Assembly: GCF_932526225.1 (NCBI RefSeq) | Contig: NC_064036.1 | Location: 1-64,000, forward strand | Length of the DNA: 64,000 nt | Origin: Nematostella vectensis | Lineage: Eukaryota > Cnidaria > Anthozoa > Actiniaria > Edwardsiidae | Reading direction: 5' to 3' | Part shown: in pieces, positions 25,626 through 39,600 of the stretch | How the letters are laid out: every line of letters begins with the position of its first letter | How positions within the stretch are numbered: the first letter of the stretch is position 1 | Position numbers and translations under genes: made by a program | The notes under the pieces: generated by a model | Seen by the model: the letters and a program-made list of their open reading frames with translations, nothing else | Databases searched by the model: none | Told to the model about the DNA's origin: nothing

Positions 25626-28600
25626 AGCGCTCGATAGATTGATATACCTTTTTGTCCGAGTATACTGTTTTATTTTCCTAATGTTACTTTTTGGAATTTA
25701 CATTCGAAAAAAAAATTATCGATTGTAACCTTTTGGAGGTTACACTCGTAAAACAAATTCCCGAATGTAACCCTGAAGCTTTTCCCGAATGTAACCTCCA
25801 GTCCGATGGTGACTTTGCTTGGGATAGTTTACGATACCAATAGTATTAAAAGTAATTTTCATTACAATTCCCTTCAGGAATGCCACGTTAGTCTTTCGTT
25901 GCGGGCACTTGACTACTAACGCAGCGACCCGGGTTCGATTCCCGCTGATAGCCTATTTTTTTTTTTTCTTTATTTTTTTTTTAAATATCGATACTTAATT
26001 ATACTGTTCTTGGTGTGTCATGACATAAATAGAAGGTATAGGGACATTTTTATGTACTCTCAGCATCTTTGATGTGCTCATGCTTTGTTCAGGATCCTGT
26101 ACATATTTTATGCACACAAGAACTAACTAGATTCCTTGGATAACTTGATTAAGTAGATTCTAACATAGAGCATAGCGCTCGATAGATTGATATACCTTTT
26201 TTTCCGTGTATACTGTTTTATTTTTCCTAATGTTACTTTTTGGAATTTACATTCGGAAAAAAAATTATCGATTGTAACCTTTTGGAGGTTACACTCGTAA
26301 AACAAATTCCCGAATGTAACCCTGAAGCTTTTCCCGAATGTAACCTCCAGTCCGATGGTGACTTTGCTTGGGATAGTTTACGATACCAATATTATTAAAA
26401 GTAATTTTCATTACAATTCCCTTCAGCAATGCCACGTTAGTCTTTCGTTGCGGGCACTTGACTACTAACGCAGCGACCCGGGTTCGATTCCCGCTGATAG
26501 CCTATTTTTTTTTCTTTATTTTTTTTTTAAATATCGATACTTAATTATACTGTTCTTGGTGTGTCATGACATAAAAAGAAGGTATAGGGACATTTTTATG
26601 TACTCTCAGCATCTTTGATGTGCTCATGCTTTGTTCAGGATCCTGTACATATTTTATGCACACAAGAACTAACTAGATTCCTTGGATAACTTGATTAAGT
26701 AGATTCTAACATAGAGCATAGCGCTCGATAGATTGATATACCTTTTTTTCCGAGTATACTGTTTTATTTTACCTAATGTTACTTTTTGGAATTTACATTC
26801 GAAAAAAAATTATCGATTGTAACCTTTTGGAGGTTACACTCGTAAAACAAATTCCCGAATGTAACCCTGAAGCATTTCCCGAATGTAACCTCCAGTCCGA
26901 TGGTGACTTTGCTTGGGATAGTTTACGATACCAATAGTATTAAAAGTAATTTTCATTACAATTCCCTTCAGGAATGCCACGTTAGTCTTTCGTTGCGGGC
27001 ACTTGACTACTAACGCAGCGACCCGGGTTCGATTCCCGCTGATAGCCTATTTTTTTTTCTTTATTTTTTTTTAAATATCGATACTTAATTATACTGTTCT
27101 TGGTGTGTCATGACATAAAAAGAATTTATAGGGACATTTTTATGTACTCTCAGCATCTTTGATGTGCTCATGCTTTGTTCAGGATCCTGTACATATTTTA
27201 TGCACACAAGAACTAACTAGATTCCTTGGATAACTTGATTAAGTAGATTCTAACATAGAGCATAGCGCTCGATAGATTGATATACCTTTTTTTCCGAGTA
27301 TACTGTTTTATTTTCCTAATGTTACTTTTTGGAATTTACATTCGGAAAAAAAATTATCGATTGTAACCTTTTGGAGGTTACACTCGTAAAACAAATTCCC
27401 GAATGTAACCCTGAAGCTTTTCCCGAATGTAACCTCCAGTCCGATGGTGACTTTGCTTGGGATAGTTTACGATACCAATAGTATTAAAAGTAATTTTCAT
27501 TACAATTCCCTTCAGGAATGCCACGTTAGTCTTTCGTTGCGGGCACTTGACTACTAACGCAGCGACCCGTGTTCGATTCCCGCTGATAGCCTATTTTTTT
27601 TTCTTTATTTTTTTTCAAATATCGATACTTAATTATACTGTTCTTGGTGTGTCATGACATAAAAAGAAGGTATAGGGACATTTTTATGTACTCTCAGCAT
27701 CTTTGATGTGCTCATGCTTTGTTCAGGATCCTGTACATATTTTATGCACACAAGAACTAACTAGATTCCTTGGATAACTTGATTAAGTAGATAATATAGA
27801 GCATAGCGCTCGATAGATTGATATACCTTTTTTTCCGAGTATACTGTTTTATTTTCCTAATGTTACTTTTTGGAATTTACATTCGGAAAAAAAATTATCG
27901 ATTGTAACCTTTTGTAGGTAACACTCGTAAAACAAATTCCCGAATGTAACCCTGAAGCTTTTCCCGAATGTAACCTCCAGTCCGATGGTGACTTTGCTTG
28001 GGATAGTTTACGATACCAATAGTATATAAAGTAATTTTCATTACAATTCCCTTCAGCAATGCCACGTTAATCTTTCGTTGCGGTCACTTGACTACTAACG
28101 CAGCGACCCGGGTTCGATTCCCGCTGATAGCCTTTTTTTTTCTTTATTTTTTTTTTAAATATCGATACTTAATTATACTGTTCTTGGTGTGTCATGACAT
28201 AAAAAGAAGGTATAGGGACATTTTTATGTACTCTCAGCATCTTTGATGTGCTCATGCTTTGTTCAGGATCCTGTACATATTTTATGCACACAAGAACTAA
28301 CTAGATTCCTTGGATAACTTGATTAAGTAGATTCTAACATAGAGCATAGCGCTCGATAGATTGATATACCTTTTTTTTCGAGTATACTGTTTTATTTTTC
28401 CTAATGTTACTTTTTGGAATTTACATTCGGAAAAAAAATTATCGATTGTAACCTTTTGGAGGTTACACTCGTAAAACAAATTCCCGAATGTAACCCTGAA
28501 GCTTTTCCCGAATGTAACCTCCAGTCCGATGGTGACTTTGCTTGGGATAGTTTACGATACCAATATTATTAAAAGTAATTTTCATTACAATTCCCTTCAG

Positions 28601-31600
28601 CAATGCCACGTTAGTCTTTCGTTGCGGGCACTTGACTACTAACGCAGCGACCCGGGTTCGATTCCCGCTGATAGCCTATTTTTTTTTCTTTATTTTTTTT
28701 TTAAATATCGATACTTAATTATACTGTTCTTGGTGTGTCATGACATAAAAAGAAGGTATAGGGACATTTTTATGTACTCTCAGCATCTTTGATGTGCTCA
28801 TGCTTTGTTCAGGATCCTGTACATATTTTATGCACACAAGAACTAACTAGATTCCTTGGATAACTTGATTAAGTAGATTCTAACATAGAGCATAGCGCTC
28901 GATAGATTGATATACCTTTTTTTCCGAGTATACTGTTTTATTTTACCTAATGTTACTTTTTGGAATTTACATTCGAAAAAAAATTATCGATTGTAACCTT
29001 TTGGAGGTTACACTCGTAAAACAAATTCCCGAATGTAACCCTGAAGCATTTCCCGAATGTAACCTCCAGTCCGATGGTGACTTTGCTTGGGATAGTTTAC
29101 GATACCAATAGTATTAAAAGTAATTTTCATTACAATTCCCTTCAGCAATGCCACGTTAGTCTTTCGTTGCGGGCACTTGACTACTAACGCAGCGAGCCGT
29201 GTTCGATTCCCGCTGATAGCCTATTTTTTTTCTTTATTTTTTTTTTAAAATATCGATACTCAATTATACTGTTCTTGGTGTGTCATGACATAAAAAGAAG
29301 GTATAGGGACATTTTTATGTACTCTCAGCATCTTTGATGTGCTCATGCTTTGTTCAGGATCCTGTACATATTTTATGCACACAAGCACTAACTAGATTCC
29401 TTGGTTAACTTGATTAAGTAGATTCTAACATAGAGCATAGCGCTCGATAGATTGATATACCTTTTTTTTCGAGTATACTGTTTTATTTTTCCTAATGTTA
29501 CTTTTTGGAATTTACATTCGGAAAAACAATTATCGATTGTAATCTTTTGGAGGTTACACTCGTAAAACAAATTCCCGAATGTAACCCTGAAGCTTTTCCC
29601 GAATGTAACCTCCAGTCCGATGGTGACTTTGCTTGGGATAGTTTACGATACCAATAGTATTAAAAGTAATTTTCATTACAATTCCCTTCAGCAATGCCAC
29701 GTTAGTCTTTCGTTGCGGGCACTTGACTACTAACGCAGCGACCCGGGTTCGATTCCCGCTGATAGCCTATTTTTTTTTCTTTATTTTTTTTTTTAAATAT
29801 CGATACTTAATTATACTGTTCTTGGTGTGTCATGACATAAAAAGAAGGTATAGGGACATTTTGATGTACTCTCAGCATCTTTGATGTGCTCATGCTTTGT
29901 TCAGGATCCTGTACATATTTTATGCACACAAGAACTAACTAGATTCCTTGGATAACTTGATTAAGTAGATTCTAACATAGAGCATAGCGCTCGATAGATT
30001 GATATACATTTTTTCCGAGTATACTGTTTTATTTTTCCTAATGTTACTTTTTGGAATTTACATTCGGAAAAAAAATTATCGATTGTAACCTTTTGGAGGT
30101 TACACTCGTAAAACAAATTCCCGAATGTAACCCTGAAGCTTTTCCCGAATGTAACATCCAGTCCGATGGTGACTTTGCTTGGGATAGTTTACGATACCAA
30201 TAGTATTAAAAGTAATTTTCATTACAATTCCCTTCAGCAATGCCACGTTAGTCTTTCGTTGCGGGCACTTGACTACTAACGCAGCGACCCGGGTTCGATT
30301 CCCGCTGATAGCCTATTTTTTTTTCTTTATTTTTTTTTTAAATATCGATACTTAATTATACTGTTCTTGGTGTGTCATGACATAAAAAGAAGGTATAGGG
30401 ACATTTTGATGTACTCTCAGCATCTTTGATGTGCTCATGCTTTGTTCAGGATCCTGTACATATTTTATGCACACAAGAACTAACTAGATTCCTTGGATAA
30501 CTTGATTAAGTAGATTCTAACATAGAGCATAGCGCTCGATAGATTGATATACCTTTTTTTCCGAGTATACTGTTTTATTTTTCCTAATGTTACTTTTTGG
30601 AATTTACATTCGGAAAAAAAATTGTCGATTGTAACCTTTTGGAGGTTACACTCGTATAACAAATTCCCGAATGTAACCCTGAAGCTTTTCCCGAATGTAA
30701 CCTCCAGTCCGATGGTGACTTTGCTTGGGATAGTTTACGATACCAATAGTATTAAAAGTAATTTTCATTACAATTCCCTTCAGCAATGCCACGTTAGTCT
30801 TTCGTTGCGGGCACTTGACTACTAACGCAGCGAGCCGTGTTCGATTCCCGCTGATAGCCTATTTTTTTTCTTTATTTTTTTTTTTAAATATCGATACTCA
30901 ATTATACTGTTCTTGGTGTGTCATGACATAAAAAGAAGGTATAGGGACATTTTTATGTACTCTCAGCATCTTTGATGTGCTCATGCTTTGTTCAGGATCC
31001 TGTACATAATTTATGCACACAAGAACTAACTAGATTCCTTGGATAACTTGATTAAGTAGATTCTAACATAGAGCATAGCGCTCGATAGATTGATATACCT
31101 TTTTTTCCGTGTATACTGTTTTATTTTTCCTAATGTTACTTTTTGGAATTTACATTCGGAAAAAAAATTATCGATTGTAACCTTTTGGAGGTTACACTCG
31201 TAAAACAAATTCCCGAATGTAACCCTGAAGCTTTTCCCGAATGTAACCTCCAGTCCGATGGTGACTTTGCATGGGATAGTTTACGATACCAATAGTATTA
31301 AAAGTAATTTTCATTATAATTCCCTTCAACAATGCCACGTTAGTCTTTCGTTGCGGGCATTTGACTACTAACGCAGCGACCCGGGTTCGATTCCCGCTGA
31401 TAGCCTATTTTTTTTTCTTTATTTTTTTTTAAATATCGATACTTAATTATACTGTTCTTGGTGTGTCATGACATAAAAAGAAGGTATAGGGACATTTTGA
31501 TGTACTCTCAGCATCTTTGATGTGCTCATGCTTTGTTCAGGATCCTGTACATATTTTATGCACACAAGAACTAACTAGATTCCTTGGATAACTTGATTAA

Positions 31601-33681
31601 GTAGATTCTAACATAGAGCATAGCGCTCGATAGATTGATATACCTTTTTGTCCGAGTATACTGTTTTATTTTCCTAATGTTACTTTTTGGAATTTACATT
31701 CGGAAAAAAAATTATCGATTGTAACCTTTTGGAGGTTACACTCGTAAAACAAATTCCCGAATGTAACCCTGAAGCTTTTCCCGAATGTAACCTCCAGTCC
31801 GATGGTGACTTTGCTTGGGATAGTTTACGATACCAATAGTATTAAAAGTAATTTTCATTACAATTCCCTTCAGGAATGCCACGTTAGTCTTTCGTTGCGG
31901 GCACTTGACTACTAACGCAGCGACCCGGGTTCGATTCCCGCTGATAGCCTATTTTTTTTTTTCTTTATTTTTTTTTTAAATATCGATACTTAATTATACT
32001 GTTCTTGGTGTGTCATGACATAAATAGAAGGTATAGGGACATTTTTATGTACTCTCAGCATCTTTGATGTGCTCATGCTTTGTTCAGGATCCTGTACATA
32101 TTTTATGCACACAAGAACTAACTAGATTCCTTGGATAACTTGATTAAGTAGATTCTAACATAGAGCATAGCGCTCGATAGATTGATATACCTTTTTTTCC
32201 GTGTATACTGTTTTATTTTTCCTAATGTTACTTTTTGGAATTTACATTCGGAAAAAAAATTATCGATTGTAACCTTTTGGAGGTTACACTCGTAAAACAA
32301 ATTCCCGAATGTAACCCTGAAGCTTTTCCCGAATGTAACCTCCAGTCCGATGGTGACTTTGCTTGGGATAGTTTACGATACCAATAGTATTAAAAGTAAT
32401 TTTCATTACAATTCCCTTCAGGAATGCCACGTTAGTCTTTTGTTGCGGGCACTTGACTACTAACGCAGCGACCCGCGTTCGATTCCCGTTGATAGCCTAT
32501 TTTTTTTTTCTTTATTTTTTTTTTAAATATCGATACTTAATTATACTGTTCTTGGTGTGTCATGACATAAATAGAAGGTATAGGGACATTTTTATGTACT
32601 CTCAGCATCTTTGATGTGCTCATGCTTTGTTCAGGATCCTGTACATATTTTATGCACACAAGAACTAACTAGATTCCTTGGATAACTTGATTAAGTAGAT
32701 TCTAACATAGAGCATAGCGCTCGATAGATTGATATACCTTTTTTTCCGTGTATACTGTTTTATTTTTCCTAATGTTACTTTTTGGAATTTACATTCGGAA
32801 AAAAAATTATCGATTGTAACCTTTTGGAGGTTACACTCGTAAAACAAATTCCCGAATGTAACCCTGAAGCTTTTCCCGAATGTAACCTCCAGTCCGATGG
32901 TGACTTTGCTTGGGATAGTTTACGATACCAATATTATTAAAAGTAATTTTCATTACAATTCCCTTCAGCAATGCCACGTTAGTCTTTCGTTGCGGGCACT
33001 TGACTACTAACGCAGCGACCCGGGTTCGATTCCCGCTGATAGCCTATTTTTTTTTCTTTATTTTTTTTTTAAATATCGATACTTAATTATACTGTTCTTG
33101 GTGTGTCATGACATAAAAAGAAGGTATAGGGACATTTTTATGTACTCTCAGCATCTTTGATGTGCTCATGCTTTGTTCAGGATCCTGTACATATTTTATG
33201 CACACAACAACTAACTATATTCCTTGGATAACTTGATTAAGTAGATTCTAACATAGAGCATAGCGCTCGATAGATTGATATACCTTTTTTTCCGAGTATA
33301 CTGTTTTATTTTACCTAATGTTACTTTTTGGAATTTACATTCGAAAAAAAATTATCGATTGTAACCTTTTGGAGGTTACACTCGTAAAACAAATTCCCGA
33401 ATGTAACCCTGAAGCATTTCCCGAATGTAACCTCCAGTCCGATGGTGACTTTGCTTGGGATAGTTTACGATACCAATAGTATTAAAAGTAATTTTCATTA
33501 CAATTCCCTTCAGCAATGCCACGTTAGTCTTTCGTTGCGGGCACTTGACTACTAACGCAGCGAGCCGTGTTCGATTCTCGCTGATAGCCTATTTTTTTTC
33601 TTTATTTTTTTTTTTAAATATCGATACTCAATTATACTGTTCTTGGTGTGTCATGACATAAAAAGAAGGTATAGGGACATT
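23861..33681 (+). repeat. 18-unit tandem duplication, copy 1 (~9.82 kb)
   Basis: Rare markers in this stretch recur ~9,819-9,821 bp downstream: the TAGATAATATAG deletion (27,788 and 37,607), CACACAACAA (33,201 and 43,022), TCGATTCTCG (33,571 and 43,392), and CCCGCGTTCG followed by CCGTTGAT (near 32,475 and 42,296). Identity stops at ~33,681 against ~43,501 (TTTTGATG against TGTTTATG). At the left edge, ACTTAATT (23,810) against ACTCAATT (33,629) puts the boundary within the ~50 bases before 23,861. The copies therefore abut. Confidence 0.85.
28348..31621 (+). repeat. Six-unit cassette, copy 4
   Basis: Full a-f order inside duplication copy 1, at an offset of ~5,998 bp from cassette copy 3. 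It is preceded by the deletion unit (27,802) and the AGAATTTATA unit, the same order as before cassette copy 1. A nine-unit segment at ~11.4-16.3 kb is therefore repeated at ~26.7-31.6 kb. Confidence 0.83.
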
Positions 33682-36600
33682 TTGATGTACTCTCAGCATC
33701 TTTGATGTGCTCATGCTTTGTTCAGGATCCTGTACATATTTTATGCACACAAGAACTAACTAGATTCCTTGGACAACTTGATTAAGTAGATTCTAACATA
33801 GAGCATAGCGCTCGATAGATTGATATACATTTTTTCCGAGTATACTGTTTTATTTTTCCTAATGTTACTTTTTGGAATTTACATTCGGAAAAAAAATTGT
33901 CGATTGTAACCTTTTGGAGGTTACACTCGTAAAACAAATTCCCGAATGTAACCCTGAAGCTTTTCCCGAATGTAACATCCAGTCCGATGGTGACTTTGCT
34001 TGGGATAGTTTACGATACCAATAGTATTAAAAGTAATTTTCATTACAATTCCCTTCAGCAATGCCACGTTAGTCTTTCGTTGCGGGCACTTGACTACTAA
34101 CGCAGCGACCCGGGTTCGATTCCCGCTGATAGCCTATTTTTTTTTCTTTATTTTTTTTTTTAAATATCGATACTTAATTATACTGTTCTTGGTGTGTCAT
34201 GACATAAAAAGAAGGTATAGGGACATTTTGATGTACTCTCAGCATCTTTGATGTGCTCATGCTTTGTTCAGGATCCTGTACATATTTTATGCACACAAGA
34301 ACTAACTAGATTCCTTGGATAACTTGATTAAGTAGATTCTAACATAGAGCATAGCGCTCGATAGATTGATATACCTTTTTTTCCGAGTATACTGTTTTAT
34401 TTTTCCTAATGTTACTTTTTGGAATTTACATTCGGAAAAAAAATTGTTGATTGTAACCTTTTGGAGGTTACACTCGTATAACAAATTCCCGAATGTAACC
34501 CTGAAGCTTTTCCCGAATGTAACCTCCAGTCCGATGGTGACTTTGCTTGGGATAGTTTACGATACCAATAGTATTAAAAGTAATTTTCATTACAATTCCC
34601 TTCAGCAATGCCACGTTAGTCTTTCGTTGCGGGCACTTGACTACTAACGCAGCGAGCCGTGTTCGATTCCCGCTGATAGCCTATTTTTTTTCTTTATTTT
34701 TTTTTTAAAATATCGATACTCAATTATACTGTTCTTGGTGTGTCATGACATAAAAAGAAGGTATAGGGACATTTTTATGTACTCTCAGCATCTTTGATGT
34801 GCTCATGCTTTGTTCAGGATCCTGTACATAATTTATGCACACAAGAACTAACTAGATTCCTTGGATAACTTGATTAAGTAGATTCTAACATAGAGCATAG
34901 CGCTCGATAGATTGATATACCTTTTTTTCCGTGTATACTGTTTTATTTTTCCTAATGTTACTTTTTGGAATTTACATTCGGAAAAAAAATTATCGATTGT
35001 AACCTTTTGGAGGTTACACTCGTAAAACAAATTCCCGAATGTAACCCTGAAGCTTTTCCCGAATGTAACCTCCAGTCCGATGGTGACTTTGCATGGGATA
35101 GTTTACGATACCAATAGTATTAAAAGTAATTTTCATTATAATTCCCTTCAACAATGCCACGTTAGTCTTTCGTTGCGGGCATTTGACTACTAACGCAGCG
35201 ACCCGGGTTCGATTCCCGCTGATAGCCTATTTTTTTTTTCTTTATTTTTTTTTAAATATCGATACTTAATTATACTGTTCTTGGTGTGTCATGACATAAA
35301 AAGAAGGTATAGGGACATTTTGATGTACTCTCAGCATCTTTGATGTGCTCATGCTTTGTTCAGGATCCTGTACATATTTTATGCACACAAGAACTAACTA
35401 GATTCCTTGGATAACTTGATTAAGTAGATTCTAACATAGAGCATAGCGCTCGATAGATTGATATACCTTTTTGTCCGAGTATACTGTTTTATTTTCCTAA
35501 TGTTACTTTTTGGAATTTACATTCGAAAAAAAAATTATCGATTGTAACCTTTTGGAGGTTACACTCGTAAAACAAATTCCCGAATGTAACCCTGAAGCTT
35601 TTCCCGAATGTAACCTCCAGTCCGATGGTGACTTTGCTTGGGATAGTTTACGATACCAATAGTATTAAAAGTAATTTTCATTACAATTCCCTTCAGGAAT
35701 GCCACGTTAGTCTTTCGTTGCGGGCACTTGACTACTAACGCAGCGACCCGGGTTCGATTCCCGCTGATAGCCTATTTTTTTTTTTTCTTTATTTTTTTTT
35801 TAAATATCGATACTTAATTATACTGTTCTTGGTGTGTCATGACATAAATAGAAGGTATAGGGACATTTTTATGTACTCTCAGCATCTTTGATGTGCTCAT
35901 GCTTTGTTCAGGATCCTGTACATATTTTATGCACACAAGAACTAACTAGATTCCTTGGATAACTTGATTAAGTAGATTCTAACATAGAGCATAGCGCTCG
36001 ATAGATTGATATACCTTTTTTTCCGTGTATACTGTTTTATTTTTCCTAATGTTACTTTTTGGAATTTACATTCGGAAAAAAAATTATCGATTGTAACCTT
36101 TTGGAGGTTACACTCGTAAAACAAATTCCCGAATGTAACCCTGAAGCTTTTCCCGAATGTAACCTCCAGTCCGATGGTGACTTTGCTTGGGATAGTTTAC
36201 GATACCAATATTATTAAAAGTAATTTTCATTACAATTCCCTTCAGCAATGCCACGTTAGTCTTTCGTTGCGGGCACTTGACTACTAACGCAGCGACCCGG
36301 GTTCGATTCCCGCTGATAGCCTATTTTTTTTTCTTTATTTTTTTTTTAAATATCGATACTTAATTATACTGTTCTTGGTGTGTCATGACATAAAAAGAAG
36401 GTATAGGGACATTTTTATGTACTCTCAGCATCTTTGATGTGCTCATGCTTTGTTCAGGATCCTGTACATATTTTATGCACACAAGAACTAACTAGATTCC
36501 TTGGATAACTTGATTAAGTAGATTCTAACATAGAGCATAGCGCTCGATAGATTGATATACCTTTTTTTCCGAGTATACTGTTTTATTTTACCTAATGTTA

Positions 36601-39600
36601 CTTTTTGGAATTTACATTCGAAAAAAAATTATCGATTGTAACCTTTTGGAGGTTACACTCGTAAAACAAATTCCCGAATGTAACCCTGAAGCATTTCCCG
36701 AATGTAACCTCCAGTCCGATGGTGACTTTGCTTGGGATAGTTTACGATACCAATAGTATTAAAAGTAATTTTCATTACAATTCCCTTCAGGAATGCCACG
36801 TTAGTCTTTCGTTGCGGGCACTTGACTACTAACGCAGCGACCCGGGTTCGATTCCCGCTGATAGCCTATTTTTTTTTCTTTATTTTTTTTTAAATATCGA
36901 TACTTAATTATACTGTTCTTGGTGTGTCATGACATAAAAAGAATTTATAGGGACATTTTTATGTACTCTCAGCATCTTTGATGTGCTCATGCTTTGTTCA
37001 GGATCCTGTACATATTTTATGCACACAAGAACTAACTAGATTCCTTGGATAACTTGATTAAGTAGATTCTAACATAGAGCATAGCGCTCGATAGATTGAT
37101 ATACCTTTTTTTCCGAGTATACTGTTTTATTTTCCTAATGTTACTTTTTCGAATTTACATTCGGAAAAAAAATTATCGATTGTAACCTTTTGGAGGTTAC
37201 ACTCGTAAAACAAATTCCCGAATGTAACCCTGAAGCTTTTCCCGAATGTAACCTCCAGTCCGATGGTGACTTTGCTTGGGATAGTTTACGATACCAATAG
37301 TATTAAAAGTAATTTTCATTACAATTCCCTTCAGGAATGCCACGTTAGTCTTTCGTTGCGGGCACTTGACTACTAACGCAGCGACCCGTGTTCGATTCCC
37401 GCTGATAGCCTATTTTTTTTTCTTTATTTTTTTTCAAATATCGATACTTAATTATACTGTTCTTGGTGTGTCATGACATAAAAAGAAGGTATAGGGACAT
37501 TTTTATGTACTCTCAGCATCTTTGATGTGCTCATGCTTTGTTCAGGATCCTGTACATATTTTATGCACACAAGAACTAACTAGATTCCTTGGATAACTTG
37601 ATTAAGTAGATAATATAGAGCATAGCGCTCGATAGATTGATATACCTTTTTTTCCGAGTATACTGTTTTATTTTCCTAATGTTACTTTTTGGAATTTACA
37701 TTCGGAAAAAAAATTATCGATTGTAACCTTTTGTAGGTAACACTCGTAAAACAAATTCCCGAATGTAACCCTGAAGCTTTTCCCGAATGTAACCTCCAGT
37801 CCGATGGTGACTTTGCTTGGGATAGTTTACGATACCAATAGTATATAAAGTAATTTTCATTACAATTCCCTTCAGCAATGCCACGTTAATCTTTCGTTGC
37901 GGTCACTTGACTACTAACGCAGCGACCCGGGTTCGATTCCCGCTGATAGCCTTTTTTTTTCTTTATTTTTTTTTTAAATATCGATACTTAATTATACTGT
38001 TCTTGGTGTGTCATGACATAAAAAGAAGGTATAGGGACATTTTTATGTACTCTCAGCATCTTTGATGTGCTCATGCTTTGTTCAGGATCCTGTACATATT
38101 TTATGCACACAAGAACTAACTAGATTCCTTGGATAACTTGATTAAGTAGATTCTAACATAGAGCATAGCGCTCGATAGATTGATATACCTTTTTTTTTCG
38201 AGTATACTGTTTTATTTTTCCTAATGTTACTTTTTGGAATTTACATTCGGAAAAAAAATTATCGATTGTAACCTTTTGGAGGTTACACTCGTAAAACAAA
38301 TTCCCGAATGTAACCCTGAAGCTTTTCCCGAATGTAACCTCCAGTCCGATGGTGACTTTGCTTGGGATAGTTTACGATACCAATATTATTAAAAGTAATT
38401 TTCATTACAATTCCCTTCAGCAATGCCACGTTAGTCTTTCGTTGCGGGCACTTGACTACTAACGCAGCGACCCGGGTTCGATTCCCGCTGATAGCCTATT
38501 TTTTTTTCTTTATTTTTTTTTTAAATATCGATACTTAATTATACTGTTCTTGGTGTGTCATGACATAAAAAGAAGGTATAGGGACATTTTTATGTACTCT
38601 CAGCATCTTTGATGTGCTCATGCTTTGTTCAGGATCCTGTACATATTTTATGCACACAAGAACTAACTAGATTCCTTGGATAACTTGATTAAGTAGATTC
38701 TAACATAGAGCATAGCGCTCGATAGATTGATATACCTTTTTTTCCGAGTATACTGTTTTATTTTACCTAATGTTACTTTTTGGAATTTACATTCGAAAAA
38801 AAATTATCGATTGTAACCTTTTGGAGGTTACACTCGTAAAACAAATTCCCGAATGTAACCCTGAAGCATTTCCCGAATGTAACCTCCAGTCCGATGGTGA
38901 CTTTGCTAGGGATAGTTTACGATACCAATAGTATTAAAAGTAATTTTCATTACAATTCCCTTCAGCAATGCCACGTTAGTCTTTCGTTGCGGGCACTTGA
39001 CTACTAACGCAGCGAGCCGTGTTCGATTCCCGCTGATAGCCTATTTTTTTTCTTTATTTTTTTTTTAAAATATCGATACTCAATTATACTGTTCTTGGTG
39101 TGTCATGACATAAAAAGAAGGTATAGGGACATTTTTATGTACTCTCAGCATCTTTGATGTGCTCATGCTTTGTTCAGGATCCTGTACATATTTTATGCAC
39201 ACAAGAACTAACTAGATTCCTTGGTTAACTTGATTAAGTAGATTCTAACATAGAGCATAGCGCTCGATAGATTGATATACCTTTTTTTTCGAGTATACTG
39301 TTTTATTTTTCCTAATGTTACTTTTTGGAATTTACATTCGGAAAAACAATTATCGATTGTAATCTTTTGGAGGTTACACTCGTAAAACAAATTCCCGAAT
39401 GTAACCCTGAAGCTTTTCCCGAATGTAACCTCCAGTCCGATGGTGACTTTGCTTGGGATAGTTTACGATACCAATAGTATTAAAAGTAATTTTCATTACA
39501 ATTCCCTTCAGCAATGCCACGTTAGTCTTTCGTTGCGGGCACTTGACTACTAACGCAGCGACCCGGGTTCGATTCCCGCTGATAGCCTATTTTTTTTTCT

